Positions 6,106-6,266 of a DNA stretch of 6,266 bases are shown here, one piece after another. The position numbers and the translations under genes were made by a program. Position 1 is the stretch's first letter; each line of letters starts with the position of its first letter. The DNA lies in contig JAANWY010000041.1 of NCBI GenBank assembly GCA_018263655.1, forward strand, positions 1 to 6,266, read 5' to 3'. The DNA comes from Anaerolineales bacterium. Lineage in GTDB: Bacteria > Chloroflexota > Anaerolineae > Epilineales > JAANWY01. A model generated the notes under the pieces. It searched no databases. It saw only the letters and a list, made by a program, of their open reading frames with translations, and had not been told where the DNA came from.

Positions 6106-6249
6106 GCCGACGGTCTGCCAGAAGAGGTGCGCCGTGATCCGGCCGTGATCGAAGCCTATCTCGGCGAGGATGAGGAGGAGGGAGAGACGGATCCACGGAT
6201 TGCCGATGCGTATCATCTCACAGAGGGCGATCAAGCTGGGAACTCGTGA
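6106..6249 (+). pseudogene. 3' fragment of a livG gene fused to the aminotransferase remnant
   Basis: This fragment encodes ADGLPEEVRRDPAVIEAYLG plus the same acidic tail as the intact LivG, ending at the same TGA. It corresponds to LivG residues 218-264. The first 45 bp differ from the local livG at nine positions, mostly silent or conservative. From 6151 onward it is identical. It is joined in frame with the aminotransferase remnant, giving an 87-codon open frame from the ATG at 5986 to 6249. No ATPase motif is included, so the product would have no transporter function. The junction sits at a shared IADG sequence. Confidence 0.85.
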
Positions 6250-6266
6250 TGCAGTAGGGCAATGTC
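6151..6266 (+). repeat. 116-bp direct repeat, copy 2, running to the window edge
   Basis: This copy is identical to 4746-4861. Its last five bases include the ATG that begins the Rpn gene in copy 1 (here 6262-6264), so the repeat may continue into a second Rpn gene outside the window. Alternatively the contig simply ends in the repeat. Confidence 0.95.

Noticed and set aside
5986..6249. A genuine novel 87-residue protein
   Set aside because: It is fully explained as an aminotransferase N-terminal piece joined to a LivG C-terminal piece, and it has no Shine-Dalgarno before the ATG.

Overview
The window looks like Chloroflexota DNA (Anaerolineae/Caldilineae-like). The main clue is the first gene, a lipoprotein whose linker after the lipobox cysteine is built from Val/Glu/Lys runs ending in VVVTATPAP. 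That linker is typical of solute-binding lipoproteins in this phylum. The liv genes are fairly GC-rich and use strong GGAGG Shine-Dalgarno sites. The lineage is inferred from style, not from a marker gene.

Layout: 1-377 has no confident gene. It holds a large imperfect palindrome (about 79-191) and, on the minus strand, a weakly supported partial reading frame leaving the window at its left edge. From 378 to 4844 runs a co-directional liv-type ABC importer operon: a substrate-binding lipoprotein (378-1739), a LivH-type permease with an unusual N-terminal membrane extension (1853-3049), a LivM-type permease (3046-4053) and a LivG-type ATPase (4050-4844). The last three overlap by 4 bp each. 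A REP-like stem-loop lies between the binding-protein and permease genes. No LivF-type second ATPase is present. Its usual place, 12 bp after livG, is taken by an Rpn/transposase_31-family PD-(D/E)XK nuclease gene (4857-5888).

The binding protein would capture a small ligand, probably a branched-chain or related amino acid or amide. LivH and LivM would form the membrane channel and LivG would power it, presumably with a second ATPase encoded elsewhere. The Rpn gene has a well-placed internal Shine-Dalgarno and ATG that could produce a 99-residue C-terminal protein, the arrangement known for Rpn gene-within-gene toxin/antitoxin phage-defence loci.

The right end (about 5905-6266) is a mosaic of gene debris. 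The N-terminal part of a PLP-dependent aminotransferase is fused in frame, at a short IADG microhomology, to a LivG C-terminus. The fusion starts about 80% identical to the local livG, then abruptly becomes 100% identical over 116 bp (6151-6266 = 4746-4861). That stretch includes the livG stop, the spacer and the Rpn start codon, and then the window ends. This may be a tandem duplication, gene conversion, a recombination scar around the Rpn gene, or an assembly artefact at a repeat. The sequence alone does not decide.
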